From: Acinetobacter larvae
GTDB lineage: Bacteria; Pseudomonadota; Gammaproteobacteria; Pseudomonadales; Moraxellaceae
DNA: 64,000 nt
NCBI RefSeq assembly: GCF_001704115.1
Contig: NZ_CP016895.1
Location: 992,001-1,056,000 of the forward strand
Reading direction: 5' to 3'
Under the pieces are notes generated by a model that searched no databases, had not been told where the DNA came from, and was given only the letters and a program-made list of their open reading frames with translations. Made by a program: the position numbers and the translations under genes. Positions 1 to 9,826 of this stretch are shown here, piece by piece. Position 1 is the first letter of the stretch; each line of letters begins with the position of its first letter.

Positions 1-127
1 TGGTTTTACCGCAGCCAGATGGCCCCAATAATGCGACCAATTGACCTTCAGGAAAGTCTAAAGAGATATTATTTAACGCGTGGAATGCGCCAAAGTCTTT
101 ACGTATGTTTTTAACTTGTATACTCAT
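1..127 (-). CDS. cysA: Sulfate ABC transporter ATP-binding protein CysA (N-terminal part)
   Basis: This is the first 42 codons of an ABC transporter ATPase; the rest lies beyond the window edge. The peptide starts [15 protein letters not shown] and reaches the Walker A motif GPSGCGKT just before the edge. CysA is the cytoplasmic ATPase that powers sulfate/thiosulfate import with CysT, CysW and a periplasmic binding protein. The ATG at 127 lies 15 bases after the cysW stop, in the same direction, so it is the last visible gene of the sbp-cysTWA cluster. The family assignment rests on context plus the short N-terminus and is fairly secure. Confidence 0.9.
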   Translation of the reverse strand, partial: MSIQVKNIRKDFGAFHALNNISLDFPEGQLVALLGPSGCGKT

Positions 128-142
128 GATGACCATCCTGTA

Positions 143-1030
143 CTACGAGATCGATTGATCTGCATCGTTATTTTGTTTTTCTTGGCGGAATTCAACCCAA
201 GTTTTGAGCACTAAGGTGACGATTGCCAATAAAGCCAGCAATGAAGACACCGCAAAGGCTGCACTAAAGGTGTATTCGTTATATAAAATTTCAACATGTA
301 ATGGCAAGGTATTGGTCTCCCCACGGATATGTCCAGATACCACAGAGACAGCACCAAATTCACCCATGGCACGGGCATTACACAGAATGACACCGTAAAT
401 CAGCCCCCATTTGATATTGGGTAAGGTAACTTTCCAAAAGGTTTGCCAACCTGATGCGCCCAGCACGATCGCCGCTTCTTCTTCTTCACTGCCTTGTGCT
501 TCCATCAAGGGAATCAGTTCGCGGGCCACAAAAGGCACGGTAATAAAGACAGTTGCCAATACAATGGCTGGGGTGGCATAAAGGATTTTGATATCGTGAT
601 CCATTAACCAGCCACCAAGCCAACCTTGGCTACCAAAGATCAAGACCAGCATTAAGCCTGCAATGACGGGTGAAACCGAAAAGGGCATATCAATGATCGT
701 GGTGAGTATGGCTTTACCACGGAATTGATATTTGGCAACACACCAAGCTGCAGCGACCCCAAACACCATATTGAGCGGAACGGCAATGGCAGCAGTGAGT
801 AATGTCAGCTTAACAGCAGAGAGTGTATCTGGGCTGACCAATGCACTAAAGTAAACTTCTAGACCTTGTTTAAATGCTTCTACGAATACTAAAATCAGTG
901 GCAGCAATAGGCAGGCAGCGAAGAAGATTAATGCAATCGTGATCAGCACAATCCGTACCGCGATAGGTTCACGGGTGGCATCTCTAGACTGTAAACGTTC
1001 AGCAATATCGTGATGGCTATTGATACTCAT
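143..1030 (-). CDS. cysW: Sulfate ABC transporter permease CysW
   Basis: This is a 295-aa inner-membrane permease with about six hydrophobic segments and the binding-protein-dependent permease loop ([13 protein letters not shown]), which docks on the CysA ATPase. It forms the channel for sulfate/thiosulfate together with CysT. I place the start at 1030 (MSINSHHD), because that ATG overlaps the cysT TGA in an ATGA arrangement typical of translational coupling. A longer reading frame reaches 1063 but would run back into cysT. cysA follows 15 bases after the stop. Family length is about 290 aa, so the protein looks complete. Confidence 0.95.
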   Translation of the reverse strand: MSINSHHDIAERLQSRDATREPIAVRIVLITIALIFFAACLLLPLILVFVEAFKQGLEVYFSALVSPDTLSAVKLTLLTAAIAVPLNMVFGVAAAWCVAKYQFRGKAILTTIIDMPFSVSPVIAGLMLVLIFGSQGWLGGWLMDHDIKILYATPAIVLATVFITVPFVARELIPLMEAQGSEEEEAAIVLGASGWQTFWKVTLPNIKWGLIYGVILCNARAMGEFGAVSVVSGHIRGETNTLPLHVEILYNEYTFSAAFAVSSLLALLAIVTLVLKTWVEFRQEKQNNDADQSIS

Positions 1031-1863
1031 CGTGCAGACCTCCCAGTACGTCGACTTGCCCAAGCTTGTACCACATTAATGAGCAATAAAATGGCGAAGG
1101 AAATCAGTAACATCACCACAGCAATGGTGGTTGCACCAGCATAGTCATATTCTTCTAAACGAGAAATAATCAATAACGGTGCAATTTCGGTTTTAAAGGG
1201 CTGATTCCCTGCAATAAAAATAACAGAACCATATTCACCGACACCGCGGGCAAAAGCTAAGGCAAAGCCGGTGAGCAATGCTGGAAATAAAATCGGTAAA
1301 ATCACTTTGCAGACGATTTGCAAACGATTGGCACCTAATGCTGATGCTGCTTCTTCCAGTTCAGTCTCGATGTCGGCCAGTACCGGCTGCACGGTTCGGA
1401 CTACGAAAGGAATACCAATAAAAATCAACGCTAAGGTAATCCCGATTGGAGTATAGGCAATTTGCAAGTTAAAAAAACTTTCCAAATATTGCCCAATCCA
1501 ACCAGTAGGGGCATAGAGTGAAGTCAAGGCAATCCCGGCAACGGCTGTCGGTAGGGCAAAGGGTAAATCGACCAAGGCATCAATCAAACGTTTACCCGGA
1601 AAGCGATAGCGCACCAAACACCATGCCAACAACAGCCCAAAAATTACATTAATAAAAGCCGCTAATAGCGCAGTGCTAAAACTGAGCTGTAAGGCTTTTA
1701 TAATACGTTGTGAACTGATGATGTCGAGAAAGCCGTCCCAACCAATTCCCAATGATTTGATAAAGACCGCAGATAGGGGAATCAGTACGATCAAAGATAA
1801 ATATGCTAAGGTGAAGCCTAAGGAAAGACCAAACCCCGGCAGCACTCTGGATTGCTGCGCCAT
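1027..1863 (-). CDS. cysT: Sulfate ABC transporter permease CysT (CysU)
   Basis: This is a 278-aa integral membrane permease with the EAA-type loop ([11 protein letters not shown]) and repeated hydrophobic helices. It is the partner of CysW in the sulfate/thiosulfate importer. Its stop overlaps the cysW start by four bases. Upstream on the same strand lie a small hydrolase and the sulfate-binding protein, so this is one cluster, although a terminator-like hairpin lies about 20 bases before this ATG. The sequence alone cannot separate sulfate from thiosulfate preference. Confidence 0.95.
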   Translation of the reverse strand: MAQQSRVLPGFGLSLGFTLAYLSLIVLIPLSAVFIKSLGIGWDGFLDIISSQRIIKALQLSFSTALLAAFINVIFGLLLAWCLVRYRFPGKRLIDALVDLPFALPTAVAGIALTSLYAPTGWIGQYLESFFNLQIAYTPIGITLALIFIGIPFVVRTVQPVLADIETELEEAASALGANRLQIVCKVILPILFPALLTGFALAFARGVGEYGSVIFIAGNQPFKTEIAPLLIISRLEEYDYAGATTIAVVMLLISFAILLLINVVQAWASRRTGRSAR

Positions 1864-1882
1864 GTTGACTCCTCAAAATGAG

Positions 1883-1906
1883 AAAAGCTTATTGAAATCA
1901 ATAAGC
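1883..1906 (-). terminator. Intercistronic terminator-like hairpin before cysT
   Basis: On the minus strand an 8-bp stem (GCTTATTG / CAATAAGC, loop of 4) is followed by TTTT, about 20 bases before the cysT ATG and downstream of the hydrolase gene. It is weak (AT-rich, short U-run), so partial termination is more likely than a full stop. That would give more binding protein than permease, a common ratio in ABC importers. The effect on transcription is inference. Confidence 0.4.
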
Positions 1907-1979
1907 ATATAAAGATATATCGTTGTGTTTAGCCCATGTGTGGGGCAGTGTAGATGCTGACCCAACAGGTTGTAAGTGC

Positions 1980-2588
1980 TTAGATGGCATATCTGAGATA
2001 GACATCCTGTTCTTCAACCGTACGATAAACAGATCTACGCGGTTGTTCATTGAGCAGGTGTTCAAAAATCTCAGGAAATGGACCAAAACCAGCAGCAACA
2101 TTGATGTGCCCAACCTGACCTAGATTACGCGGTTGCAATTGCCAATGCTGTGCTAAGGCTCTGACATCTTGCTCAGCAAACCAAGGATCATTTTCACTCA
2201 TGATCAGATCAGTTGCCACCGTGAGCTGAATGTCTCGAAAGTAATCTGCAAAATTCAGTTGCCCTGCTTGTGCAAAACCTTGTGCAGAAAAACGGCTGGG
2301 ATTGGCGGGTGCAACCAAGACCATTTTTTTAACTTTATAAGCCAGTTCAGGATGTTGTGCTAAGGCTGCAACACTGGTCAAACAGCCAAAGCTATGGGCA
2401 ATAATTTGTAAGCTATCAGGTGCATTTTTGACGGTATTCACCCAATGTTCAACCCAAGTAGATAATACTGGCGCCTGCCAATCTTTCTGCTCTACGCGTG
2501 AGCTAAACATCAGTTGCTGTTGTAACCATGTTTGCCAGTGATTGCTTTCACTGCCACCCACGCCTGGAACAATAATGCTGTGAATCAT
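1980..2588 (-). CDS. RBBP9/YdeN-type serine hydrolase
   Basis: This is a 202-aa single-domain alpha/beta hydrolase without a signal peptide. It begins MIHSIIVPGVGGSESNHWQ, typical of the RBBP9/YdeN group. The nucleophile elbow is AHSFGCL (Ser near residue 67), the acid is likely the Asp in SENDPW, and the catalytic His is in GHINVAAGFGPFPE. The natural substrate of this family is mostly unknown. The gene lies 36 bases downstream of sbp and ahead of cysT, inside the sulfate-transport cluster. That suggests co-transcription but does not prove a role in sulfur metabolism. Confidence 0.8.
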   Translation of the reverse strand: MIHSIIVPGVGGSESNHWQTWLQQQLMFSSRVEQKDWQAPVLSTWVEHWVNTVKNAPDSLQIIAHSFGCLTSVAALAQHPELAYKVKKMVLVAPANPSRFSAQGFAQAGQLNFADYFRDIQLTVATDLIMSENDPWFAEQDVRALAQHWQLQPRNLGQVGHINVAAGFGPFPEIFEHLLNEQPRRSVYRTVEEQDVYLRYAI

Positions 2589-2624
2589 ATCGTTACTCCT
2601 GATCGCATCCCCCGATGCAGCTGA

Positions 2625-3632
2625 CTATTTCTGATTATTGGTTTTAATGATTTGATCAAAAATACCGTTATTATCGAAGTGTTGTTTTTGCACTTTTACC
2701 CAGCCACCAAATTCTTGATCAATTGTTACCAGTTTTAATGGTTTAAAAACATGTTGATATTGTTTAAGAATATTTTCATTGCGTGGTCGATAATAATGCC
2801 GTGCCGCAATATCCTGACCACGTGGTGAATACAAGAAATTGAGATAACCCCGTGCTAAGTTTTGATTGCCATGCTTTTGTGCATTTTTTTCAACAATGGC
2901 AACTGGTGGTTCGGCCAAAATTGACAAAGATGGTGTGATGATTTCAAATTTATTCGGTTGCTCACGGACTGCCAAATAGGCTTCATTTTCCCAAGCCAAT
3001 AACACATCACCAATCCCACGCTCAGTAAAGGTGGTGGTTGCACCACGAGCACCAGAGTCTAGGACTTTGGTTTGTTTATAAATTTGCGTTACAAACTGCT
3101 GTGCTTTGGCATCACTACCATATTGATGTTTAGCCCAAGCCCATGCGGCTAGATAGTTCCAACGTGCACCACCCGAGGTTTTTGGGTTGGGAGTAATGAT
3201 TTCTACCCCTGGTTTGACCAAGTCATTCCAGTCTTTGAGTTGTTTGGGATTGCCTTTACGCACCAAGAACACAATCGTTGAAGTATATGGTGTTGAGTTG
3301 TTTGGAAATTTCTTTTGCCAATCTTTGGGTAATAAATCGGTTTTGTCGGCAATGGCATCAATATCTGCTGCTAGTGCTAATGTTACGACATCGGCAGAAA
3401 GTCCATCAATCACGCCTCGTGCTTGTTTACCTGAACCACCATGTGATTGTTTGAAGTTGATTTGCTGCCCCGTACGGCTCTGCCAGTATTGAGAAAATTG
3501 CTTATTGACATCATCATAGAGTTCACGTGTAGGATCGTATGAAACATTGAGGAAATCTTTGGCTGCAAAAGTATAGGAAGACGCCGCAAGTAATGCGCTA
3601 ACAAGTGCGAGTTTTATTTTAGAAATGTGCAT
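2625..3632 (-). CDS. sbp: Periplasmic sulfate-binding protein
   Basis: This is a 335-aa secreted binding protein. The N-terminus [20 protein letters not shown] followed by TFA is a clear Sec signal peptide, with cleavage near residue 23. The mature part carries the family segments [13 protein letters not shown] and [13 protein letters not shown], which contribute anion-binding residues. It captures sulfate in the periplasm and delivers it to CysTW. It is the first gene of the cluster (sbp, hydrolase, cysT, cysW, cysA). I saw no clear CysB site in the roughly 160 bases shared with the divergent pabC. Sbp and the thiosulfate-binding paralogue CysP are similar, so the exact ligand is inferred. 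Confidence 0.92.
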   Translation of the reverse strand: MHISKIKLALVSALLAASSYTFAAKDFLNVSYDPTRELYDDVNKQFSQYWQSRTGQQINFKQSHGGSGKQARGVIDGLSADVVTLALAADIDAIADKTDLLPKDWQKKFPNNSTPYTSTIVFLVRKGNPKQLKDWNDLVKPGVEIITPNPKTSGGARWNYLAAWAWAKHQYGSDAKAQQFVTQIYKQTKVLDSGARGATTTFTERGIGDVLLAWENEAYLAVREQPNKFEIITPSLSILAEPPVAIVEKNAQKHGNQNLARGYLNFLYSPRGQDIAARHYYRPRNENILKQYQHVFKPLKLVTIDQEFGGWVKVQKQHFDNNGIFDQIIKTNNQK

Positions 3633-3792
3633 AATACCGTGCCTATTATTGTTAAGCGAGCTAGGATGGATGCAGAATAACGCGACTCTTATTGCGTAAA
3701 AAATAATAAAAAACGAATTTTATATCACAAAAAAAGATTTGTGATAGGGCGGTTGGGAAAGTGATTTATTTGAATTTACTGGAATTTTTTAT

Positions 3793-4629
3793 ATGGTCTA
3801 TGCTTTTAAAAATGCTGAGCCGGTACAAGAGTTGTCTATCGCCGCACGCGGCTTTCATTATGGCGATGGTTTTTTTACCACGGCGCGTCTGTGTAACAAC
3901 CATTGGCAATTACAAGTACGTCATCTACAGCGTCTACAGCATGCAGCGCAGCGTTTATTTATGGAGGTAGATCTTCAATATATAGATCAAGCAATTTTAA
4001 AATTAAAACAGCAGCTCGGTATATTGAACGGTACTTTAAAAATTGTGATTAGTCGTGCTGAGGGACAACGTGGCTATGCATTTGATCGGGCAAGCTTGGC
4101 AGATGTTTATGTGCTTTTTTATCCACAAGTTGCCTTCCAACAAACAGATGTTCAGCACACTCCTACCGTGCAGTTTATACAAAGTGGTTTACTCGAACAG
4201 CGTTTGGGGCTATGTATGCCACAATTACGAGGGTTAAAAACGTTGAATCGGCTTGAACAGGTGTTGCTGCGGCATGAGGCAGATCACCGGCAATGGTCTG
4301 AGGCTTTGGTGGGCGATCTGCATGGCTATATTGTGGAAGGTGTGAGTAGTAATTGTTTTTTACGCATCAATAATCAATGGATTGCACCAGAACTTCGTTA
4401 TAATGGCGTGCAAGGTGTTATGCAAGATGAAATTTTGGCAAGAATGCAGCAACAGCAGATCGCGTGTCGGCGTGAGTATGTAAAGATCGAAGATCTGCAG
4501 CAGCTGCAAAGCTTATTTTTCTGTAATGCATTATCTGCTATGAAAATCGTTACGCATTTTCAGCAACAAACTTTAGAAACAGCCGCTTGTCTGCAACTGT
4601 TTCAAGACTTAAAACTCGATCAACTTTAA
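3793..4629 (+). CDS. pabC: Aminodeoxychorismate lyase
   Basis: This is a 278-aa PLP-dependent fold-type IV enzyme. It converts 4-amino-4-deoxychorismate into p-aminobenzoate plus pyruvate for folate synthesis in the cytoplasm. Visible family segments are the N-terminal ARGFHYGDGFFTTARL, the likely PLP lysine in GLKTLNRLEQVLLR, and EGVSSNCFL. It starts the row pabC-mltG-tmk, the usual gammaproteobacterial order, with mltG 16 bases downstream. The ATG at 3793 has only a weak ribosome-binding site (GGAA). Length is normal for the family. Confidence 0.93.
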   Translation: MVYAFKNAEPVQELSIAARGFHYGDGFFTTARLCNNHWQLQVRHLQRLQHAAQRLFMEVDLQYIDQAILKLKQQLGILNGTLKIVISRAEGQRGYAFDRASLADVYVLFYPQVAFQQTDVQHTPTVQFIQSGLLEQRLGLCMPQLRGLKTLNRLEQVLLRHEADHRQWSEALVGDLHGYIVEGVSSNCFLRINNQWIAPELRYNGVQGVMQDEILARMQQQQIACRREYVKIEDLQQLQSLFFCNALSAMKIVTHFQQQTLETAACLQLFQDLKLDQL

Positions 4630-4645
4630 ACCTTTATTAAATTTT

Positions 4646-5701
4646 ATGGCTCAATCCAAATTGAAGAAACAACCGAATCAAGTGAAATCCAAAGCATGGA
4701 TCACCAGAAGTGCGGTCTTTATTGTGCTTGTCGTATTACTGGTCATCGTGGTATTGCGTCTGAGTTTATTCCAAGTTTACCCTGTACATGGGACGAAAGA
4801 GAGTTTGGTCATCCGTTCGGGAGATAATTACAGCGCGTTTATTGATCGACTTGCTGCTGAAAACAAAGTTAAATTCCCAATGATTTTAAAGTTGTATCGT
4901 AAGTTATTTATTCATGAGAGTATGAAAGCTGGTGTATATGAAGTGCCTAAGGGCATGACCATACAACAACTGCTTGAATTATTATCGAATGCTGAAAATG
5001 CCTATATGACACGTCTTTTGATTATTGAGGGGACCACAACGAAGCAGCTACTACAAAGCCTGCAAAAAGATCCCAATATCGTCAAAACCTTAGATTATAA
5101 AAATCATGCCAGTATCATCAAGGCGTTGGGTGTACCTTATTCCCATCTTGAGGGGATATTTGCACCCAATACGTATTTTTATGACAAGGGCAGCAGCGAT
5201 CTTGAAATCTTAAAAGATTTATATCAGCGCCAAATGAAAATTTTGGATGAGGCATGGCAAAAACGTGCAGCAGACTTGCCTTATAAAAATAAATACGAAG
5301 CCTTAATTATGGCGTCTATTATTGAAAAAGAAACCAGCCTAGATCGTGAATTAAACAAAGTTTCAGGGGTTTTTGTCCGCCGTTTAAAACTGAATATGCG
5401 TTTACAAACAGATCCAACCGTGATTTATGGCATGGGAGAACGCTATCAGGGTAAAATCACCCGCCAAGATTTACGTACCGCAACACCTTATAATACCTAT
5501 ACTATCCATGGTCTACCGCCAAGCCCAATCGCTTTGGCGGGTAAAAAAGCCATTGAAGCTGCCATGCATCCAGATCAATCACAAAATCTTTATTTTGTTG
5601 CAACGGGCAATGGCGGACATACCTTTAGTCGCAACTTAGATGATCACAACCGTGCTGTACAAACTTATATTCAAGTGATGCGCGCCAAAAAGCAGGAGTA
5701 A
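4646..5701 (+). CDS. mltG: Endolytic murein transglycosylase MltG
   Basis: This is a 351-aa YceG-like protein with one N-terminal membrane helix (about residues 20-45, VFIVLVVLLVIVVLRL) and a large periplasmic domain. The catalytic glutamate lies in the conserved IMASIIEKETSLDRE. The segment LQTDPTVIYGMG and the C-terminal IHGLPPSPIALAG are also diagnostic. MltG cleaves nascent glycan strands and is thought to set glycan chain length. It sits between pabC and tmk. Its last codons contain the AGGAG that serves tmk two bases after its stop, so tmk translation is probably coupled to it. Confidence 0.95.
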   Translation: MAQSKLKKQPNQVKSKAWITRSAVFIVLVVLLVIVVLRLSLFQVYPVHGTKESLVIRSGDNYSAFIDRLAAENKVKFPMILKLYRKLFIHESMKAGVYEVPKGMTIQQLLELLSNAENAYMTRLLIIEGTTTKQLLQSLQKDPNIVKTLDYKNHASIIKALGVPYSHLEGIFAPNTYFYDKGSSDLEILKDLYQRQMKILDEAWQKRAADLPYKNKYEALIMASIIEKETSLDRELNKVSGVFVRRLKLNMRLQTDPTVIYGMGERYQGKITRQDLRTATPYNTYTIHGLPPSPIALAGKKAIEAAMHPDQSQNLYFVATGNGGHTFSRNLDDHNRAVQTYIQVMRAKKQE

Positions 5702-5703
5702 CC

Positions 5704-6318
5704 ATGTTTATTAGTTTTGAAGGCACTGAAGGTGTGGGCAAAAGTACCTTGATTGTCAAACTACATGCTTTTTTACAGGCGCAGCAGCGAGAGGTGGTCT
5801 TAACCCGTGAGCCGGGTGGAACACCGCTGGCTGAGCGTATTCGTAGTTTATTATTAAGCACTGAACAGCAAGAAGATATTCACTACGATACCGAGCTATT
5901 ATTGATGTATGCTGCACGCGCACAACATTTGGCGCAAGTGATTTTACCTGCATTGCAGGCAGGAAAGATCGTATTATGTGATCGCTTTTGTGATGCCAGC
6001 TATGCGTATCAATGTGCTGGTCGTGGTCTAAGTGCTGAGAAGTTACAGCTTTTAAATCAGCATTTTGTAGCGCGTTTGCCAGATCTTACTTTTTGGTTAG
6101 ACGCGCCGGTTGATTTGGGCATGCAACGCGCGACACAACGTGGGGCTTTAGACCGTTTTGAACAAGAGAAACTGAGCTTTTTTAGTCAAGTCCGTCACGG
6201 CTATCAACAGTTACAACAACAAGAGCCTAGCCGCATTAAACGGATTGATGCCACCCAATCTGCCGAACAAGTCTATGCGGAAGCTTTACAACATATTCAA
6301 CAGTTTGATGGTTTTTAA
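5704..6318 (+). CDS. tmk: Thymidylate kinase
   Basis: This 204-aa kinase phosphorylates dTMP to dTDP with ATP in the cytoplasm. The P-loop is FEGTEGVGKST at the N-terminus, the substrate-binding motif is LTREPGGTPLAE, and CDRFCDASYAYQ carries the conserved DR. The ATG follows the mltG stop by two bases and uses the AGGAG inside the mltG 3' end. Length and motifs are normal for the family. Usually holB follows tmk, but here a Fur-like site and an unrelated gene pair come next. Confidence 0.96.
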   Translation: MFISFEGTEGVGKSTLIVKLHAFLQAQQREVVLTREPGGTPLAERIRSLLLSTEQQEDIHYDTELLLMYAARAQHLAQVILPALQAGKIVLCDRFCDASYAYQCAGRGLSAEKLQLLNQHFVARLPDLTFWLDAPVDLGMQRATQRGALDRFEQEKLSFFSQVRHGYQQLQQQEPSRIKRIDATQSAEQVYAEALQHIQQFDGF

Positions 6319-6416
6319 TCGCAACATTTTGAGCAAAAATCCAGCCCAATCATTTTGGCTGGATTTCAAAATTGTTTGGCTGATATAGATAGTTAAGTAA
6401 AGTGCATTGTTGGTTA

Positions 6417-6437
6417 AGATAAGAATAATTCTTATCT
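6417..6437 (+). promoter_or_regulatory. Fur-box-like perfect palindrome
   Basis: Two perfect 10-base arms, AGATAAGAAT and ATTCTTATCT, flank a single central A. The inner 19 bases match the canonical Fur consensus arms (GATAATGAT / ATCATTATC) at 7 of 9 positions on each side. It ends 12 bases before the ATG of the 130-aa gene, so bound Fur would block transcription or initiation of that gene and the AraC gene behind it. Site recognition is by eye; binding is inference. Confidence 0.75.
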
Positions 6438-6449
6438 GAGGGCTATGCC

Positions 6450-6842
6450 ATGTATATTAGCGAAACACAAAATTTTCCAATTGTGAAAGTGGGTTTTCAA
6501 GAACAAGATGTGCTACCTTTTGACGAGAATATTGCGTATTTTGAAGCATTATTAGCCCGTCAAAGTCCCTTCGTCTTGTTGAGTGAAGGCCCATTTCCTG
6601 AACAACAACAAAGTCATGAAGAACGTAAGCAGATTGCTGCGTGGGTCAAACAAAAACGTGAACTGCTAAGTGAATATATCAAAGCGCATATCCATATCGA
6701 AGCGGATGAGCAAGTTCGTTTAGCTTCACAGAAAATGGCAAATAATTACGTTAAATTTTCTGGTTATCCAATGTTTATTGTGGCGGATCATGTCCAAGCA
6801 CAGAAAATGATTGATTCACTGTTAGCAGGTGCTATGTATTAG
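6450..6842 (+). CDS. Uncharacterised 130-aa protein, probably iron-regulated
   Basis: I do not recognise a named family. The protein is cytoplasmic by appearance (no signal peptide or membrane helix) and has mixed alpha/beta character. It begins MYISETQNFPIVKV, has a helical charged middle (HEERKQIAAWVKQKREL) and a hydrophobic segment YPMFIVADH near the C-terminus. A GAGGG lies seven bases before the ATG, right after the Fur-like palindrome. The AraC regulator gene follows after 8 bases, so the two are almost surely co-transcribed. A role in the iron-starvation response is suggested only by the operator and the neighbour. Confidence 0.8.
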   Translation: MYISETQNFPIVKVGFQEQDVLPFDENIAYFEALLARQSPFVLLSEGPFPEQQQSHEERKQIAAWVKQKRELLSEYIKAHIHIEADEQVRLASQKMANNYVKFSGYPMFIVADHVQAQKMIDSLLAGAMY

Positions 6843-6850
6843 GAGTATCT

Positions 6851-7651
6851 ATGTCAGCAGAGATACAACCTTTTTTTGCTGATTTGATTGATCGCCCTGT
6901 GGTGATGGTCAAAATGGAAGAGCAGGTGCCTGACTGGGAGCTTGCCATGCATCAGCATCAAAAGAACCAATTTGTGGTCACGACACGTGGTTTAGTGACC
7001 ATTGAAACTGCACGCGGGATTTGGGTTGTTCCTCCCAATAGCGCAATCTGGATTGCTGCAAATACGCAACATCAAGTTAAAAGCTATGGTTATTCATCTG
7101 GATATGTACTTTTTGTTGAACATATTGAGGCTTTTGCCACACAAGAACATATACAGATGTACCACTGCAGCAGCTTTTTAAAAGCGTTATTACAACGTAT
7201 TGAGTCGGTTGAATATCACTATCATCAAGCCTCAGACCAATGTTTAATGCAGTGTTTGCTGGATGAAATAGCCGTTGCTGTACCGCAATCATTTTGTTTG
7301 AGAATGCCTGAAGCATCACGTCTAAAAAAGATTACCCAACATTTACTGCAACATCCTGCGGACCATTACACTTTAAAGCAATGGGCTGAAGTTTGTTGTA
7401 TGAGTGAGCGCAGTATGACGCGGGCTTTTTTGGCAGCAACAGGATTGAGTATTAACCAGTGGCGCATCAAACTACATTCGATATTGGCACTACAATGGTT
7501 AATGGAAGGGGATACCGTACAGCAAATTGCTTATCGTCTAGGCTATGATAGCGATGCTTCTTTTATTGTGAGCTTTAAGAAAGTTATGCAGGTTTCACCG
7601 AAAAAGTATTTAAAGCAAAGTGCTACACCTCAGCTCGCTGTAGCGTCTTGA
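6851..7651 (+). CDS. AraC-family transcriptional regulator with cupin-type sensor domain
   Basis: This is a 266-aa regulator. Residues 1 to about 110 look like the AraC cupin ligand-binding domain (HQHQKNQFVVTTRGLVTIET, then VVPPNSAIWI). The C-terminal 100 residues form the double helix-turn-helix: first HTH around LKQWAEVCCMSERSMTRAFL, second around VQQIAYRLGYDSDASFIVSF, then the usual FKKVMQVSPKKYL end. It has its own strong site (GGAG). It is the second gene behind a Fur-like palindrome, so it may relay iron status to target genes not visible here. The ligand is unknown. Confidence 0.88.
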   Translation: MSAEIQPFFADLIDRPVVMVKMEEQVPDWELAMHQHQKNQFVVTTRGLVTIETARGIWVVPPNSAIWIAANTQHQVKSYGYSSGYVLFVEHIEAFATQEHIQMYHCSSFLKALLQRIESVEYHYHQASDQCLMQCLLDEIAVAVPQSFCLRMPEASRLKKITQHLLQHPADHYTLKQWAEVCCMSERSMTRAFLAATGLSINQWRIKLHSILALQWLMEGDTVQQIAYRLGYDSDASFIVSFKKVMQVSPKKYLKQSATPQLAVAS

Positions 7652-7722
7652 GTCGGTCTTTGCGATAAAGCTTTAGTTTTAAATGACTGTCTAGTCCTGA
7701 AATAAAAAACCTCTGGTTAAAT

Positions 7723-7758
7723 AAAAAGCCCCAGTCCAATACAGTGTACTGGGGCTTT
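7723..7758 (-). terminator. Terminator between AraC gene and nadB
   Basis: The arms AAAGCCCCAGT (7725-7735) and ACTGGGGCTTT (7748-7758) form an 11-bp GC-rich stem. On the minus strand the stem is followed by a T-run, so it is a rho-independent terminator for nadB. It may also stop transcripts arriving from the AraC gene on the plus strand. Confidence 0.85.
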
Positions 7759-7768
7759 GCTTGGTGCG

Positions 7769-9412
7769 TTAGGCACTGAGATCCACGGCAATTAATTGCA
7801 CAGATGTGTTCTGCGGGCTTAAAACAGTTTTATAACGTTCTGTCGCAAGTTCTGGATAATCCAAAGTATAATGCAGACCACGAGATTCTTTACGCGATAG
7901 AGCGCAGCGGACAATCATTTCGGCGACCAAGACCAGATTACGCAGTTCTATCAGATTTTTACTGACATGATAGTCTTGATAGTATTCGGTAATTTCGGTT
8001 TTGAGCATTTCTATACGATGCAATGCGCGTTGTAAACGCTTGGTGCTACGTACAATACCCACATAGTTCCACATGGTGGCACGTAACTCATCCCAGTTTT
8101 GTAGAATGACCACTTCTTCATCGGCATCACAGACTTGAGAATTGTCCCAAGCTGGGGGCTGAGGATAATCAAAGCGTTGATCAAAATGCTGTTGAATATG
8201 CTCTGCAGCACGGATGCCATAGACAAAACACTCCAAGAGTGAATTGCTGGCCATGCGGTTGGCACCATGTAAACCCGTATATGAGGTTTCCCCCACGGCA
8301 TATAAACCAGCAAGATCGGTCTGACTGTTTTCATCAACCACCACACCGCCACAGGTATAGTGTGCTGCTGGTACCACAGGAATCATCTCTTGGGTAATAT
8401 CAATACCCAGTTCAAGTAAACGAGCATATAGCGTTGGGAAATGTGAGCGGATAAAGTCTGCTGGTTTGTGGCGAATATCTAACCATACATGACGTATTCC
8501 TAAGCGTTTGATTTCATAGTCAATTGCTCTGGCAACGACGTCGCGTGGTGCCAACTCTGCGCGTTCATCGAAGCGCAACATAAAACGTTCGCCATCTGGC
8601 AGTCTTAAATAAGCACCTTCACCGCGCATGGCTTCGGTGATTAAGAATGCACGTGCTTGTGGATGATATAGGCAGGTCGGATGAAACTGATTAAACTCCA
8701 TATTGGCGACGCGGCAACCCGCACGATAAGCCATGGCAATACCATCGCCTGTCGCAATATCTGGATTGGAAGTATACAGATAAGCTTTCATTGCACCACC
8801 ACAGGCTAAGGTGGTAAAGGGAGCCAAGAAGGTATGCACTTGGTCGCTCTTTTCATCTAAAGCATAAAGCCCAACGATGCGGTGTGCTGTGCTTTGATCG
8901 GAAAACTTTGCTGCATCGATCAAGTCGATGGCAATATAGTTTTCAAAAATCTGAATATTTGATTTTTCCCGTGCACGTTGTACCAGCGTCGTGGAGATGG
9001 CTTTACCGGTCGCATCCGCTGCATGAATAATACGGCGCTGAGAATGCCCACCCTCACGTGTGAGGTGAAGCTGTTGGTCTTGGTCTAGGGTAAATTGCAC
9101 GCCTTGTTGCAGCAGAAAATCGACAGCAGTTTGCCCGCCTTGTACGGTTTGTTGTACCGCTTGCTGCTCACATAAATTGACCCCAGCAATATGGGTATCA
9201 TCTATATGTTGTTGCAAGGAGTCTTGTGCATCGAGTACCGCCGCCACACCCCCTTGAGCGAAGTAGGTGCTGGCATCGGTTAAATGCGATTTTGCCAGAA
9301 TAGCAATTTTATAATGTTCGGGGAGAGACAAGGCCACACTTAAACCAGCACCGCCACTACCCACAATAATCACATCAAAATGATGTGTGTTGTGAAAATT
9401 AGACATGTCCAT
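7769..9412 (-). CDS. nadB: L-aspartate oxidase
   Basis: This is a 547-aa flavoprotein of the succinate dehydrogenase/fumarate reductase flavoprotein family. It oxidises L-aspartate to iminoaspartate, the first step of de novo NAD synthesis. The FAD dinucleotide motif is [14 protein letters not shown] at the N-terminus. [19 protein letters not shown] residues, [13 protein letters not shown] and the C-terminal [12 protein letters not shown] match the family, followed by a helical C-terminal domain. The start is uncertain between ATG 9412 and ATG 9406; neither has a good ribosome-binding site. The gene stands alone, away from nadA/nadC. Confidence 0.95.
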   Translation of the reverse strand: MDMSNFHNTHHFDVIIVGSGGAGLSVALSLPEHYKIAILAKSHLTDASTYFAQGGVAAVLDAQDSLQQHIDDTHIAGVNLCEQQAVQQTVQGGQTAVDFLLQQGVQFTLDQDQQLHLTREGGHSQRRIIHAADATGKAISTTLVQRAREKSNIQIFENYIAIDLIDAAKFSDQSTAHRIVGLYALDEKSDQVHTFLAPFTTLACGGAMKAYLYTSNPDIATGDGIAMAYRAGCRVANMEFNQFHPTCLYHPQARAFLITEAMRGEGAYLRLPDGERFMLRFDERAELAPRDVVARAIDYEIKRLGIRHVWLDIRHKPADFIRSHFPTLYARLLELGIDITQEMIPVVPAAHYTCGGVVVDENSQTDLAGLYAVGETSYTGLHGANRMASNSLLECFVYGIRAAEHIQQHFDQRFDYPQPPAWDNSQVCDADEEVVILQNWDELRATMWNYVGIVRSTKRLQRALHRIEMLKTEITEYYQDYHVSKNLIELRNLVLVAEMIVRCALSRKESRGLHYTLDYPELATERYKTVLSPQNTSVQLIAVDLSA

Positions 9413-9826
9413 TAGCTAATTTGAGGAAAGTCTAATCATCACACTCTTTTTTGTCTTAAATTACAAGGGTAAACTGTATTTGAATTAGAACTAGTTCACA
9501 TTAATATCCAAAAATTATTTAACTTAAAGAACTTAGCAGGAAATAATCAGAGTAAATGGCGCATTTTATTGACAGTGTCTAGATGCTGCGACCCAGTTTT
9601 ACTCTAGGTTTTCGATATTTCAGATTACATACGATAAATTCGCAATTTCTTCAATTTATAATAAAAATTATCGAGTATCTTAGAACAGCTATAGCATGCT
9701 AAAAGTCTGGCAAAAAGCCAATAACATGTTGTTTTTTAAAAATATTGAAACATTTTTTTACTTAACAATAAAATTGAATGTGTTACAACAATTTTATTCA
9801 CATCTTTATTTATAGGTTCATTTTTC
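9413..9826. other. Divergent intergenic region nadB / Do-like protease
   Basis: This 414-bp AT-rich gap carries the outward promoters of nadB and the protease gene. I see no convincing open reading frame, RNA gene or palindromic operator. Promoter boxes are not clear enough to place. Confidence 0.5.
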
